NCBI GenBank assembly: GCA_032716605.1
Contig: CM064518.1
Location: forward strand, 42,155,944-42,219,943
DNA: 64,000 bases
Origin: Paralithodes platypus
Taxonomy: Eukaryota > Arthropoda > Malacostraca > Decapoda > Lithodidae
Direction: 5' to 3'
Position 1 is the stretch's first letter. Each line of letters starts with the position of its first letter. A model generated the notes under the pieces. That model worked only from the letters and a program-made list of their open reading frames with translations, searched no databases and had not been told where the DNA came from. Shown here piece by piece: positions 1 to 13,200 of this stretch. The translations under genes and the position numbers were made by a program.

Positions 1-1939
1 AATATATATTTTCGTTCTTTTTTGCACTTTTCTACTCGGCACTATCTCCCAAGTAAAAATTAACGGCCAAAGTAATTTTTGGAGACGCTTCGCAAACGCG
101 ATATTTCGACAGGTACGACCCTGTGGACTTTTTCACTTTCTGAGCGGTCAAATCACGACCGACGAAATTGAGTTGCATACACCCTAGGATTGCTCAGGCT
201 GAGCGGAAGTCAGTAGCAAAAATATTTTTAATTCTAAGCACATTTGCACTTAGGGCATGGCTTTCAAGTTTGGCATTTTTGACAATTGTACAGTACATTA
301 GCTAACAAAATGCGTATCGACATTATACATCCTCAAATATATAGGTAGATGTCCTTCTCAAGCTGAAAAGGGTTGACAAGAGTATTCTAATGTCACAAGC
401 TACACGAAAGCAGGATAAAAACCGCAGCAGAAGCGATTCATTCAAACTCCGATGGGGGCCCCGCGCAAAACTGACGTTTACGCTAACTCGGATAATGCTT
501 GTTTCTCAGTATACCAAATATATATTTTCGTTCTTTTTGCACTTTTCTACTCGGCACTATCTCCCAAGTAAAAATTAACGGCCAAAGTAATTTTTGGAGA
601 CGCTTCGCAAACGCGATATTTCGACAGGTACGACCCTGTGGACTTTTTCACTTTCTGAGCGGTCAAATCACGACCGACGAAATTGAGTTGCATACACCCT
701 AGGATTGCTCAGGCTGAGCGGAAGTCAGTAGCAAAAATATTTTTTAATTCTAAGCACATTTGCACTTAGGGCATGGCTTTCAAGTTTGGCATTTTTGACA
801 ATTGTACAGTACATTAGCTAACAAAATGCGTATCGACATTATACATCCTCAAATATATAGGTAGATGTCCTTCTCAAGCTGAAAAGGGTTGACAAGAGTA
901 TTCTAATGTCACAAGCTACACGAAAGCAGGCAAAAAACCGCAGCAGAAGCGATTCATTCAAACTCCGATGGGGGCCCCGCGCAAAACTGACGTTTACGCT
1001 AACTCGGATAATGCTTGTTTCTCAGTATACCAAATATATATTTTCGTTCTTTTTTGCACTTTTCTACTCGGCACTATCTCCCAAGTAAAAATTAACGACC
1101 AAAGTAATTTTTGGAGACGCTTCGCAAACGCGATATTTCGACAGGTACGACCCTGTGGACTTTTTCACTTTCTGAGCGGTCAAATCACGACCGACGAAAT
1201 TGAGTTGCATACACCCTAGGATTGCTCAGGCTGAGCGGAAGTCAGTAGCAAAAATATTTTTTAATTCTAAGCACATTTGCACTTAGGGCATGGCTTTCAA
1301 GTTTGGCATTTTTGACAATTGTACAGTACATTAGCTAACAAAATGCGTATCGACATTATACATCCTCAAATATATAGGTAGATGTCCTTCTCAAGCTGAA
1401 AAGGGTTGACAAGAGTATTCTAATGTCACAAGCTACACGAAAGCAGGCAAAAAACCGCAGCAGAAGCGATTCATTCAAACTCCGATGGGGGCCCCGCGCA
1501 AAACTGACGTTTACGCTAACTCGGATAATGCTTGTTTCTCAGTATACCAAATATATATTTTCGTTCTGTTTTGCACTTTTCTACTCGGCACTATCTCCCA
1601 AGTAAAAATTAACGGCCAAAGTAATTTTTGGAGACGCTTCGCAAACGCGATATTTCGACAGGTACGACCCTGTGGACTTTTTCACTTTCTGAGCGGTCAA
1701 ATCACGACCGACGAAATTGAGTTGCATACACCCTAGGATTGCTCAGGCTGAGCGGAAGTCAGTAGCAAAAATATTTTTTAATTCTAAGCACATTTGCACT
1801 TAGGGCATGGCTTTCAAGTTTGGCATTTTTGACAATTGTACAGTACATTAGCTAACAAAATGCGTATCGACATTATACATCCTCAAATATATAGGTAGAT
1901 GTCCTTCTCAAGCTGAAAAGGGTTGACAAGAGTATTCTA

Positions 1940-2456
1940 ATGTCACAAGCTACACGAAAGCAGGATAAAAACCGCAGCAGAAGCGATTCATTCAAACTCC
2001 GATGGGGGCCCCGCGCAAAACTGACGTTTACGCTAACTCGGATAATGCTTGTTTCTCAGTATACCAAATATATATTTTCGTTCTTTTTTGCACTTTTCTA
2101 CTCGGCACTATCTCCCAAGTAAAAATTAACGGCCAAAGTAATTTTTGGAGACGCTTCGCAAACGCGATATTTCGACAGGTACGACCCTGTGGACTTTTTC
2201 ACTTTCTGAGCGGTCAAATCACGACCGACGAAATTGAGTTGCATACACCCTAGGATTGCTCAGGCTGAGCGGAAGTCAGTAGCAAAAATATTTTTTAATT
2301 CTAAGCACATTTGCACTTAGGGCATGGCTTTCAAGTTTGGCATTTTTGACAATTGTACAGTACATTAGCTAACAAAATGCGTATCGACATTATACATCCT
2401 CAAATATATAGGTAGATGTCCTTCTCAAGCTGAAAAGGGTTGACAAGAGTATTCTA
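1940..2456 (+). repeat. Reference 517-bp satellite monomer with internal landmarks
   Basis: This typical unit is used to place landmarks. A TATA-like AT block lies at 2066-2078. It is followed by a pyrimidine-rich stretch, a GT at 2119-2120 in the context CCCAAGTAAAAA, and an Sm-site-like AATTTTTGG at 2140-2148. Hairpins follow: ACAGG (2175-2179) with CCTGT (2186-2190); CGGTC (2211-2215) with GACCG (2223-2227); GCTCAG (2258-2263) with CTGAGC (2265-2270). CTGAGC at 2206-2211 could instead pair with 2258-2263, enclosing the middle hairpin. A T-run lies near 2290-2296. These landmarks are visible directly; calling them parts of a gene would be inference. Confidence 0.85.
2066..2297 (+). ncRNA. 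Speculative small-RNA-like segment of the satellite monomer
   Basis: In order, the monomer holds a TATA-like block, a stretch of about 40 nt ending in CCCAA followed by GT, an exact AATTTTTGG (the consensus type of Sm-protein binding site in spliceosomal and spliced-leader RNAs), several short perfect hairpins and a run of five to seven T. Most units keep this order, and the segment from the Sm-like site through the hairpins is among the least variable parts of the monomer. Against it: three units have AATTTTGG, two have AATTTTTAG, the hairpin stems are only 5-6 bp, and no known snRNA or spliced leader is recognised. It may well be chance in an AT-rich satellite. Confidence 0.12.
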
Positions 2457-5400
2457 ATGTCACAAGCTACACGAAAGCAGGATAAAAACCGCAGCAGAAG
2501 CGATTCATTCAAACTCCGATGGGGGCCCCGCGCAAAACTGACGTTTACGCTAACTCGGATAATGCTTGTTTCTCAGTATACCAAATATATACTTTCGTTC
2601 TTTTTTGCACTTTTCTACTCGGCACTATCTCCCAAGTAAAAATTAACGGCCAAAGTAATTTTTGGAGACGCTTCGCAAACGCGATATTTCGACAGGTACG
2701 ACCCTGTGGACTTTTTCACTTTCTGAGCGGTCAAATCACGACCGACGAAATTGAGTTGCATACACACTAGGATTGCTCAGGCTGAGCGGAAGTCAGTAGC
2801 AAAAATATTTTTTAATTCTAAGAACATTTGCACTTAGGGCATGGCTTTCAAGTTTGGCAGTTTTGACAATTGTACAGTACATTAGCTAACAAAATGCGTA
2901 TCGACATTATACATCCTCAAATATATAGGTAGATGTCCTTCTCAAGCTGAAAAGGGTTGACAAGAGTATTCTAATGTCACAAGCTACACGAAAGCAGGCA
3001 AAAAACCGCAGCAGAAGCGATTCATTCAAACTCCGATGGGGGCCCCGCGCAAAACTGACGTTTACGCTAACTCGGATAATGCTTGTTTCTCAGTATACCA
3101 AATATATATTTTCGTTCTTTTTGCACTTTTCTACTCGGCACTATCTCCCAAGTAAAAATTAACGGCCAAAGTAATTTTTGGAGACGCTTCGCAAACGCGA
3201 TATTTCGACAGGTACGACCCTGTGGACTTTTTCACTTTCTGAGCGGTCAAATCACGACCGACGAAATTGAGTTGCATACACCCTAGGATTGCTCAGGCTG
3301 AGCGGAAGTCAGTAGCAAAAATATTTTTAATTCTAAGCACATTTGCACTTAGGGCATGGCTTTCAAGTTTGGCATTTTTGACAATTGTACAGTACATTAG
3401 CTAACAAAATGCGTATCGACATTATACATCCTCAAATATATAGGTAGATGTCCTTCTCAAGCTGAAAAGGGTTGACAAGAGTATTCTAATGTCACAAGCT
3501 ACACGAAAGCAGGATAAAAACCGCAGCAGAAGCGATTCATTCAAACTCCGATGGGGGCCCCGCGCAAAACTGACGTTTACGCTAACTCGGATAATGCTTG
3601 TTTCTCAGTATACCAAATATATATTTTCGTTCTTTTTTGCACTTTTCTACTCGGCACTATCTCCCAAGTAAAAATTAACGGCCAAAGTAATTTTTGGAGA
3701 CGCTTCGCAAACGCGATATTTCGACAGGTACGACCCTGTGGACTTTTTCACTTTCTGAGCGGTCAAATCACGACCGACGAAATTGAGTTGCATACACCCT
3801 AGGATTGCTCAGGCTGAGCGGAAGTCAGTAGCAAAAATATTTTTTTAATTCTAAGCACATTTGCACTTAGGGCATGGCTTTCAAGTTTGGCATTTTTGAC
3901 AATTGTACAGTACATTAGCTAACAAAATGCGTATCGACATTATACATCCTCAAATATATAGGTAGATGTCCTTCTCAAGCTGAAAAGGGTTGACAAGAGT
4001 ATTCTAATGTCACAAGCTACAGGAAAGCAGGCAAAAAAACCGCAGCAGAAGCGATTCATTCAAACTCCGATGGGGGCCCCGCGCAAAACTGACGTTTACG
4101 CTAACTCGGATAATGCTTGTTTCTCAGTATACCAAATATATATTTTCGTTCTTTTTTGCACTTTTCTACTCGGCACTATCTCCCAAGTAAAAATTAACGG
4201 CCAAAGTAATTTTTGGAGACGCTTCGCAAACGCGATATTTCGACAGGTACGACCCTGTGGACTTTTTCACTTTCTGAGCGGTCAAATCACGACCGACGAA
4301 ATTGAGTTGCATACACCCTAGGATTGCTCAGGCTGAGCGGAAGTCAGTAGCAAAAATATTTTTTAATTCTAAGCACATTTGCACTTAGGGCATGGCTTTC
4401 AAGTTTGGCATTTTTGACAATTGTACAGTACATTAGCTAACAAAATGCGTATCGACATTATACATCCTCAAATATATAGGTAGATGTCCTTCTCAAGCTG
4501 AAAAGGGTTGACAAGAGTATTCTAATGTCACAAGCTACACGAAAGCAGCGAAAAAACCACAGCAGAAGCGACTCATTCAAACTCCGATGGGGGCCCGCGC
4601 AAAACTGACGTTTACGCTAACTCGGATAATGCTTGTTTCTCAGTATACCAAATATATATTTTCGTTCTTTTTTGCACTTTTCTACTCGGCACTATCTCCC
4701 AAGTAAAAATTAACGGCCAAAGTAATTTTTGGAGACGCTTCGCAAACGCGATATTTCGACAGGTACGACCCTGTGGACTTTTTCACTTTCTGAGCGGTCA
4801 AATCACGACCGACGAAATTGAGTTGCATACACCCTAGGATTGCTCAGGCTGAGCGGAAGTCAGTAGCAAAAATATTTTTTAATTCTAAGCACATTTGCAC
4901 TTAGGGCATGGCTTTCAAGTTTGGCATTTTTGACAATTGTACAGTACATTAGCTAACAAAATGCGTATCGACATTATACATCCTCAAATATATAGGTAGA
5001 TGTCCTTCTCAAGCTGAAAAGGGTTGACAAGAGTATTCTAATGTCACAAGCTACACGAAAGCAGGCAAAAAACCGCAGCAGAAGCGATTCATTCAAACTC
5101 CGATGGGGGCCCCGCGCAAAACTGACGTTTACGCTAACTCGGATAATGCTTGTTTCTCAGTATACCAAATATATATTTTCGTTCTTTTTTGCACTTTTCT
5201 ACTCGGCACTATCTCCCAAGTAAAAATTAACGGCCAAAGTAATTTTTGGAGACGCTTCGCAAACGCGATATTTCGACAGGTACGACCCTGTGGACTTTTT
5301 CACTTTCTGAGCGGTCAAATCACGACCGACGAAATTGAGTTGCATACACCCTAGGATTGCTCAGGCTGAGCGGAAGTCAGTAGCAAAAATATTTTTTAAT

Positions 5401-8400
5401 TCTAAGCACATTTGCACTTAGGGCATGGCTTTCAAGTTTGGCATTTTTGACAATTGTACAGTACATTAGCTAACAAAATGCGTATCGACATTATACATCC
5501 TCAAATATATAGGTAGATGTCCTTCTCAAGCTGAAAAGGGTTGACAAGAGTATTCTAATGTCACAAGCTACACGAAAGCAGGATAAAAACCGCAGCAGAA
5601 GCGATTCATTCAAACTCCGATGGGGGCCCCGCGCAAAACTGACGTTTACGCTAACTCGGATAATGCTTGTTTCTCAGTATACCAAATATATTTTCGTTCT
5701 TTTTTGCACTTTTCTACTCGGCACTATCTCCCAAGTAAAAATTAACGGCCAAAGTAATTTTTGGAGACGCTTCGCAAACGCGATATTTCGACAGGTACGA
5801 CCCTGTGGACTTTTTCACTTTCTGAGCGGTCAAATCACGACCGACGAAATTGAGTTGCATACACCCTAGGATTGCTCAGGCTGAGCGGAAGTCAGTAGCA
5901 AAAATATTTTTTAATTCTAAGCACATTTGCACTTAGGGCATGGCTTTCAAGTTTGGCATTTTTGACAATTGTACAGTACATTAGCTAACAAAATGCGTAT
6001 CGACATTATACATCCTCAAATATATAGGTAGATGTCCTTCTCAAGCTGAAAAGGGTTGACAAGAGTATTCTAATGTCACAAGCTACACGAAAGCAGGCAA
6101 AAAACCGCAGCAGAAGCGATTCATTCAAACTCCGATGGGGGCCCCGCGCAAAACTGACGTTTACGCTAACTCAGATAATGCTTGTTTCTCAGTATACCAA
6201 ATATATATTTTCGTTCTGTTTTGCACTTTTCTACTCGGCACTATCTCCCAAGTAAAAATTAACGACCAAAGTAATTTTTGGAGACGCTTCGCAAACGCGA
6301 TATTTCGACAGGTACGACCCTGTGGACTTTTTCACTTTCTGAGCGGTCAAATCACGACCGACGAAATTGAGTTGCATACACCCTAGGATTGCTCAGGCTG
6401 AGCGGAAGTCAGTAGCAAAAATATTTTTTAATTCTAAGCACATTTGCACTTAGGGCATGGCTTTCAAGTTTGGCATTTTTGACAATTGTACAGTACATTA
6501 GCTAACAAAATGCGTATCGACATTATACATCCTCAAATATATAGGTAGATGTCCTTCTCAAGCTGAAAAGGGTTGACAAGAGTATTCTAATGTCACAAGC
6601 TACACGAAAGCAGGATAAAAACCGCAGCAGAAGCGATTCATTCAAACTCCGATGGGGGCCCCGCGCAAAACTGACGTTTACGCTAACTCGGATAATGCTT
6701 GTTTCTCAGTATACCAAATATATATTTTCGTTCTTTTTTGCACTTTTCTACTCGGCACTATCTCCCAAGTAAAAATTAACGACCAAAGTAATTTTTGGAG
6801 ACGCTTCGCAAACGCGATATTTCGACAGGTACGACCCTGTGGACTTTTTCACTTTCTGAGCGGTCAAATCACGACCGACGAAATTGAGTTGCATACACCC
6901 TAGGATTGCTCAGGCTGAGCGGAAGTCAGTAGCAAAAATATTTTTTAATTCTAAGCACATTTGCACTTAGGGCATGGCTTTCAAGTTTGGCATTTTTGAC
7001 AATTGTACAGTACATTAGCTAACAAAATGCATATCGACATTATACATCCTCAAATATATAGGCAGATGTCCTTCTCAAGCTGAAAAGGGTTGACAAGAGT
7101 ATTCTAATGTCACAAGCTACACGAAAGCAGGCAAAAAACCGCAGCAGAAGCGATTCATTCAAACTCCGATGGGGGTCCCGCGCAAACCTGACGTTTACGC
7201 TAACTCAGATAATGCTTGTTTGTCTATATACCAAATATATTTTCGTTCTGTTTTGCACTTTTCTACTCGGCACTATCTCCCAAGTAAAAATTAACGGCCA
7301 AAGTAATTTTTGGAGACGCTTTGCAAACGCGATATTTCGACAGGTACGACCCTGTGGACTTTTTCACTTTCTGAGCGGTCAAATCACGACCGACGAAATT
7401 GAGTTGCATACACCCTAGGATTGCTCAGGCTGAGCGGAAGTCAGTAGCAAAAATATTTTTAATTCTAAGCACATTTGCACTTAGGGCATGGCTTTCAAGT
7501 TTGGCATTTTTGACAATTGTACAGTACATTAGCTAACAAAATGCGTATCGACATTATACATCCTCAAATATATAGGTAGATGTCCTTCTCAAGCTGAAAA
7601 GGGTTGACAAGAGTATTCTAATGTCACAAGCTACACGAAAGCAGGATAAAAACCGCAGCAGAAGCGATTCATTCAAACTCCGATGGGGGCCCCGCGCAAA
7701 ACTGACGTTTACGCTAACTCGGATAATGCTTGTTTCTCAGTATACCAAATATATATTTTCGTTCTTTTTTGCACTTTTCTACTCGGCACTATCTCCCAAG
7801 TAAAAATTAACGGCCAAAGTAATTTTTGGAGACGCTTCGCAAACGCGATATTTCGACAGGTACGACCCTGTGGACTTTTTCACTTTCTGAGCGGTCAAAT
7901 CACGACCGACGAAATTGAGTTGCATACACCCTAGGATTGCTCAGGCTGAGCGGAAGTCAGTAGCAAAAATATTTTTTAATTCTAAGCACATTTGCACTTA
8001 GGGCATGGCTTTCAAGTTTGGCATTTTTGACAATTGTACAGTACATTAGCTAACAAAATGCGTATCGACATTATACATCCTCAAATATATAGGTAGATGT
8101 CCTTCTCAAGCTGAAAAGGGTTGACAGGAGTATTCTAATGTCACAAGCTACACGAGCGCAGGATAAAAACAGCAGCAGAAGCGATTCATTCAAACTCCGA
8201 TGGGGGCCCCGCGCAAAACTGACGTTTACGCTAACTCGGATAATGCTTGTTTCTCAGTATACCAAATATATATATACTTTCTTTTTTGCACTTTTCTACT
8301 CGGCACTATCTCCCAAGTAAAAATTAACGGCCAAAGTAATTTTTGGAGACGCTTCGCAAACGCGATATTTCGACAGGTACGACCCTGTGGACTTTTTCAC

Positions 8401-9688
8401 ATTCTGAGCGGTCAAATCACGACCGACGAAATTGAGTTGCATACACCCTAGGATTGCTCAGGCTGAGCGGAAGTCAGTAGCAAAAATATTTTTTAATTCT
8501 AAGCACATTTGCACTTAGGGCATGGCTTTCAAGTTTGGCATTTTTGACAATTGTACAGTACATTAGCTAACAAAATGCGTATCGACATTATACATCCTCA
8601 AATATATAGGTAGATGTCCTTCTCAAGCTGAAAAGGGTTGACAAGAGTATTCTAATGTCACAAGCTACAGGACAGCAGGCAAAAAACCGCAGCAGAAGCG
8701 ATTCATTCAAACTCCGATGGGGCCCCCGCGCAAACCTGACGTTTACGCTAACTCAGATAATGCTTGTTTCTCAGTATACCAAATATATATTTTCGTTCTG
8801 TTTTGCACTTTTCTACTCGGCACTATCCCCCAAGTAAAAATTAACGGCCAAAGTAATTTTTAGAGACGCTTCGCAAACGCGATGTTTCGACAGGTACGAC
8901 CCTGTGGACTTTTTCACTTTCTGAGCGGTCAAATCACGACCGACGAAATTGAGTTGCATACACCCTAGGATTGCTCAGGCTGAGCGGAAGTCAGTAGCAA
9001 AAATATTTTTAAATTCTAAGCACATTTGCACTTAGGGCATGGCTTTCAAGTTTGGCATTTTTGACAATTGTACAGTACATTAGCTAACAAAATGCGTATC
9101 GACATTATACATCCTCAAATATATAGGTAGATGTCCTTCTCAAGCTGAAAAGGGTTGACAGGAGTATTCTAATGTCACAAGCTACACGAGCGCAGGATAA
9201 AAACAGCAGCAGAAGCGATTCATTCAAACTCCGATGGGGGCCCCGCGCAAAACTGACGTTTACGCTAACTCGGATAATGCTTGTTTCTCAGTATACCAAA
9301 TATATTTACGTTCTTTTTTGCACTTTTCTACTCGGCACTATCTCCCAAGTAAAAATTAACGGCCAAAGTAATTTTTGGAGACGCTTCGCAAACGCGATAT
9401 TTCGACAGGTACGACCCTGTGGACTTTTTCACTTTCTGAGCGGTCAAATCACGACCGACGAAATTGAGTTGCATACACCCTAGGATTGCTCAGGCTGAGC
9501 GGAAGTCAGTAGCAAAAATATTTTTTAATTCTAAGCACATTTGCACTTAGGGCATGGCTTTCAAGTTTGGCATTTTTGACAATTGTACAGTACATTAGCT
9601 AACAAAATGCGTATCGACATTATACATCCTCAAATATATAGGTAGATGTCCTTCTCAAGCTGAAAAGGGTTGACAAGAGTATTCTAAT

Positions 9689-10203
9689 GTCACAAGCTAC
9701 ACGAAAGCAGGATAAAAACCGCAGCAGAAGCGATTCATTCAAACTCTGATGAGGGCCCTGCGTAAAACTGACGTTTACGCTAACTCGGATAATGCTTGTT
9801 TCTCAGTATACCAAATATATATTTTCGTTCTTTTTTGCACTTTTCTACTCGGCACTATCTCCCAAGTAAAAATTAACGGCCAAAGTAATTTTTAGAGACG
9901 CTTCGCAAACGCGATGTTTCGACAGGTACGACCCTGTGGACTTTTTCACTTTCTGAGCGGTCAAATCACGACCGACGAAATTGAGTTGCATACACCCTAG
10001 GATTGCTCAGGCTGAGCGGAAGTCAGTAGCAAAAATATTTTTTAATTCTAAGCACATTTGCACTTAGGGCATGGCTTTCAAGTTTGGCATTTTTGACAAT
10101 TGTACAGTACATTAGCTAACAAAATGCGTATCGACATTATACATCCTCAAATATATAGGTAGATGTCCTTCTCAAGCTGAAAAGGGTTGACAAGAGTATT
10201 CTA
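9689..10203 (+). repeat. Satellite monomer with clustered transitions
   Basis: Around 9746-9766 this unit differs from consensus by four transitions within about 20 bp. CCGATG becomes CTGATG, the G-run gains an A, CCCCGCG becomes CCCTGCG, and GCGCAAA becomes GCGTAAA. At least two fit CpG decay. The unit also has TTTTTAGAG in place of TTTTTGGAG, shared with the unit at 8655. Confidence 0.8.
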
Positions 10204-13200
10204 ATGTCACAAGCTACAGGAAAGCAGGCAAAAAAACCGCAGCAGAAGCGATTCATTCAAACTCCGATGGGGGCCCCGCGCAAAACTGACGTTTACGCTA
10301 ACTCGGATAATGCTTGTTTCTCAGTATACCAAATATATATTTTCGTTCTTTTTGCACTTTTCTACTCGGCACTATCTCCCAAGTAAAAATTAACGGCCAA
10401 AGTAATTTTTGGAGACGCTTCGCAAACGCGATATTTCGACAGGTACGACCCTGTGGACTTTTTCACTTTCTGAGCGGTCAAATCACGACCGACGAAATTG
10501 AGTTGCATACACCCTAGGATTGCTCAGGCTGAGCGGAAGTCAGTAGCAAAAATATTTTTAATTCTAAGCACATTTGCACTTAGGGCATGGCTTTCAAGTT
10601 TGGCATTTTTGACAATTGTACAGTACATTAGCTAACAAAATGCGTATCGACATTATACATCCTCAAATATATAGGTAGATGTCCTTCTCAAGCTGAAAAG
10701 GGTTGACAGGAGTATTCTAATGTCACAAGCTACACGAGCGCAGGATAAAACAGCAGCAGAAGCGATTCATTCAAACTCCGATGGGGGCCCCGCGCAAAAC
10801 TGACGTTTACGCTAACTCGGATAATGCTTGTTTCTCAGTATACCAAATATATATTTTCGTTCTTTTTTGCACTTTTCTACTCGGCACTATCTCCCAAGTA
10901 AAAATTAACGGCCAAAGTAATTTTTGGAGACGCTTCGCAAACGCGATATTTCGACAGGTACGACCCTGTGGACTTTTTCACTTTCTGAGCGGTCAAATCA
11001 CGACCGACGAAATTGAGTTGCATACACCCTAGGATTGCTCAGGCTGAGCGGAAGTCAGTAGCAAAAATATTTTTTAATTCTAAGCACATTTGCACTTAGG
11101 GCATGGCTTTCAAGTTTGGCATTTTTGACAATTGTACAGTACATTAGCTAACAAAATGCGTATCGACATTATACATCCTCAAATATATAGGTAGATGTCC
11201 TTCTCAAGCTGAAAAGGGTTGACAAGAGTATTCTAATGTCACAAGCTACAGGAAAGCAGGCAAAAAACCGCAGCAGAAGCGATTCATTCAAACTCCGATG
11301 GGGGCCCCGCGCAAACCTGACGTTTACGCTAACTCAGATAATGCTTGTTTCTCAGTATACCAAATATATATTTTCGTTCTGTTTTGCACTTTTCTACTCG
11401 GCACTATCTCCCAAGTAAAAATTAACGACCAAAGTAATTTTTGGAGACGCTTCGCAAACGCGATATTTCGACAGGTACGACCCTGTGGACTTTTTCACTT
11501 TCTGAGCGGTCAAATCACGACCGACGAAATTGAGTTGCATACACCCTAGGATTGCTCAGGCTGAGCGGAAGTCAGTAGCAAAAATATTTTTTAATTCTAA
11601 GCACATTTGCACTTAGGGCATGGCTTTCAAGTTTGGCATTTTTGACAATTGTACAGTACATTAGCTAACAAAATGCGTATCGACATTATACATCCTCAAA
11701 TATATAGGTAGATGTCCTTCTCAAGCTGAAAAGGGTTGACAAGAGTATTCTAATGTCACAAGCTACACGAAAGCAGGCAAAAAACCGCAGCAGAAGCGAT
11801 TCATTCAAACTCCGATGGGGGCCCCGCGCAAACCTGACGTTTACGCTAACTCAGATAATGCTTGTTTCTCAGTATACCAAATATATATTTTCGTTCTGTT
11901 TTGCACTTTTCTACTCGGCACTATCTCCCAAGTAAAAATTAACGGCCAAAGTAATTTTTGGAGACGCTTTGCAAACGCGATATTTCGACAGGTACGACCC
12001 TGTGGACTTTTTCACTTTCTGAGCGGTCAAATCACGACCGACGAAATTGAGTTGCATACACCCTAGGATTGCTCAGGCTGAGCGGAAGTCAGTAGCAAAA
12101 ATATTTTTTAATTCTAAGCACATTTGCACTTAGGGCATGGCTTTCAAGTTTGGCATTTTTGACAATTGTACAGTACATTAGCTAACAAAATGCGTATCGA
12201 CATTATACATCCTCAAATATATAGGTAGATGTCCTTCTCAAGCTGAAAAGGGTTGACAAGAGTATTCTAATGTCACAAGCTACACGAAAGCAGGATAAAA
12301 ACAGCAGCAGAAGCGATTCATTCAAACTCCGATGGGGGCCCCGCGCAAAACTGACGTTTACGCTAACTCGGATAATGCTTGTTTCTCAGTATACCAAATA
12401 TATATTTTCGTTCTTTTTTGCACTTTTCTACTCGGCACTATCTCCCAAGTAAAAATTAACGGCCAAAGTAATTTTTGGAGACGCTTCGCAAACGCGATAT
12501 TTCGACAGGTACGACCCTGTGGACTTTTTCACTTTCTGAGCGGTCAAATCACGACCGACGAAATTGAGTTGCATACACCCTAGGATTGCTCAGGCTGAGC
12601 GGAAGTCAGTAGCAAAAATATTTTTTAATTCTAAGCACATTTGCACTTAGGGCATGGCTTTCAAGTTTGGCATTTTTGACAATTGTACAGTACATTAGCT
12701 AACAAAATGCGTATCGACATTATACATCCTCAAATATATAGGTAGATGTCCTTCTCAAGCTGAAAAGGGTTGACAAGAGTATTCTAATGTCACAAGCTAC
12801 ACGAAAGCAGGCAAAAAACCGCAGCAGAAGCGATTCATTCAAACTCCGATGGGGGCCCCGCGCAAACCTGACGTTTACGCTAACTCAGATAATGCTTGTT
12901 TCTCAGTATACCAAATATATATTTTCGTTCTGTTTTGCACTTTTCTACTCGGCACTATCTCCCAAGTAAAAATTAACGGCCAAAGTAATTTTTGGAGACG
13001 CTTTGCAAACGCGATATTTCGACAGGTACGACCCTGTGGACTTTTTCACTTTCTGAGCGGTCAAATCACGACCGACGAAATTGAGTTGCATACACCCTAG
13101 GATTGCTCAGGCTGAGCGGAAGTCAGTAGCAAAAATATTTTTTAATTCTAAGCACATTTGCACTTAGGGCATGGCTTTCAAGTTTGGCATTTTTGACAAT

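Noticed and set aside
2161..2192. CENP-B-box-like TTTCGACAGGTACGACC in the monomer.
   Set aside because: Matches TTCG and one CG but misses three of the essential positions (the middle A and part of the CGGG).
9740..9775. Hammerhead-ribozyme-like CTGATGAGGGCCCTGCG in one satellite unit.
   Set aside because: Only one of 59 units has CTGATGAG, the required GAAA after stem II is absent, and no matching stems I and III are visible.
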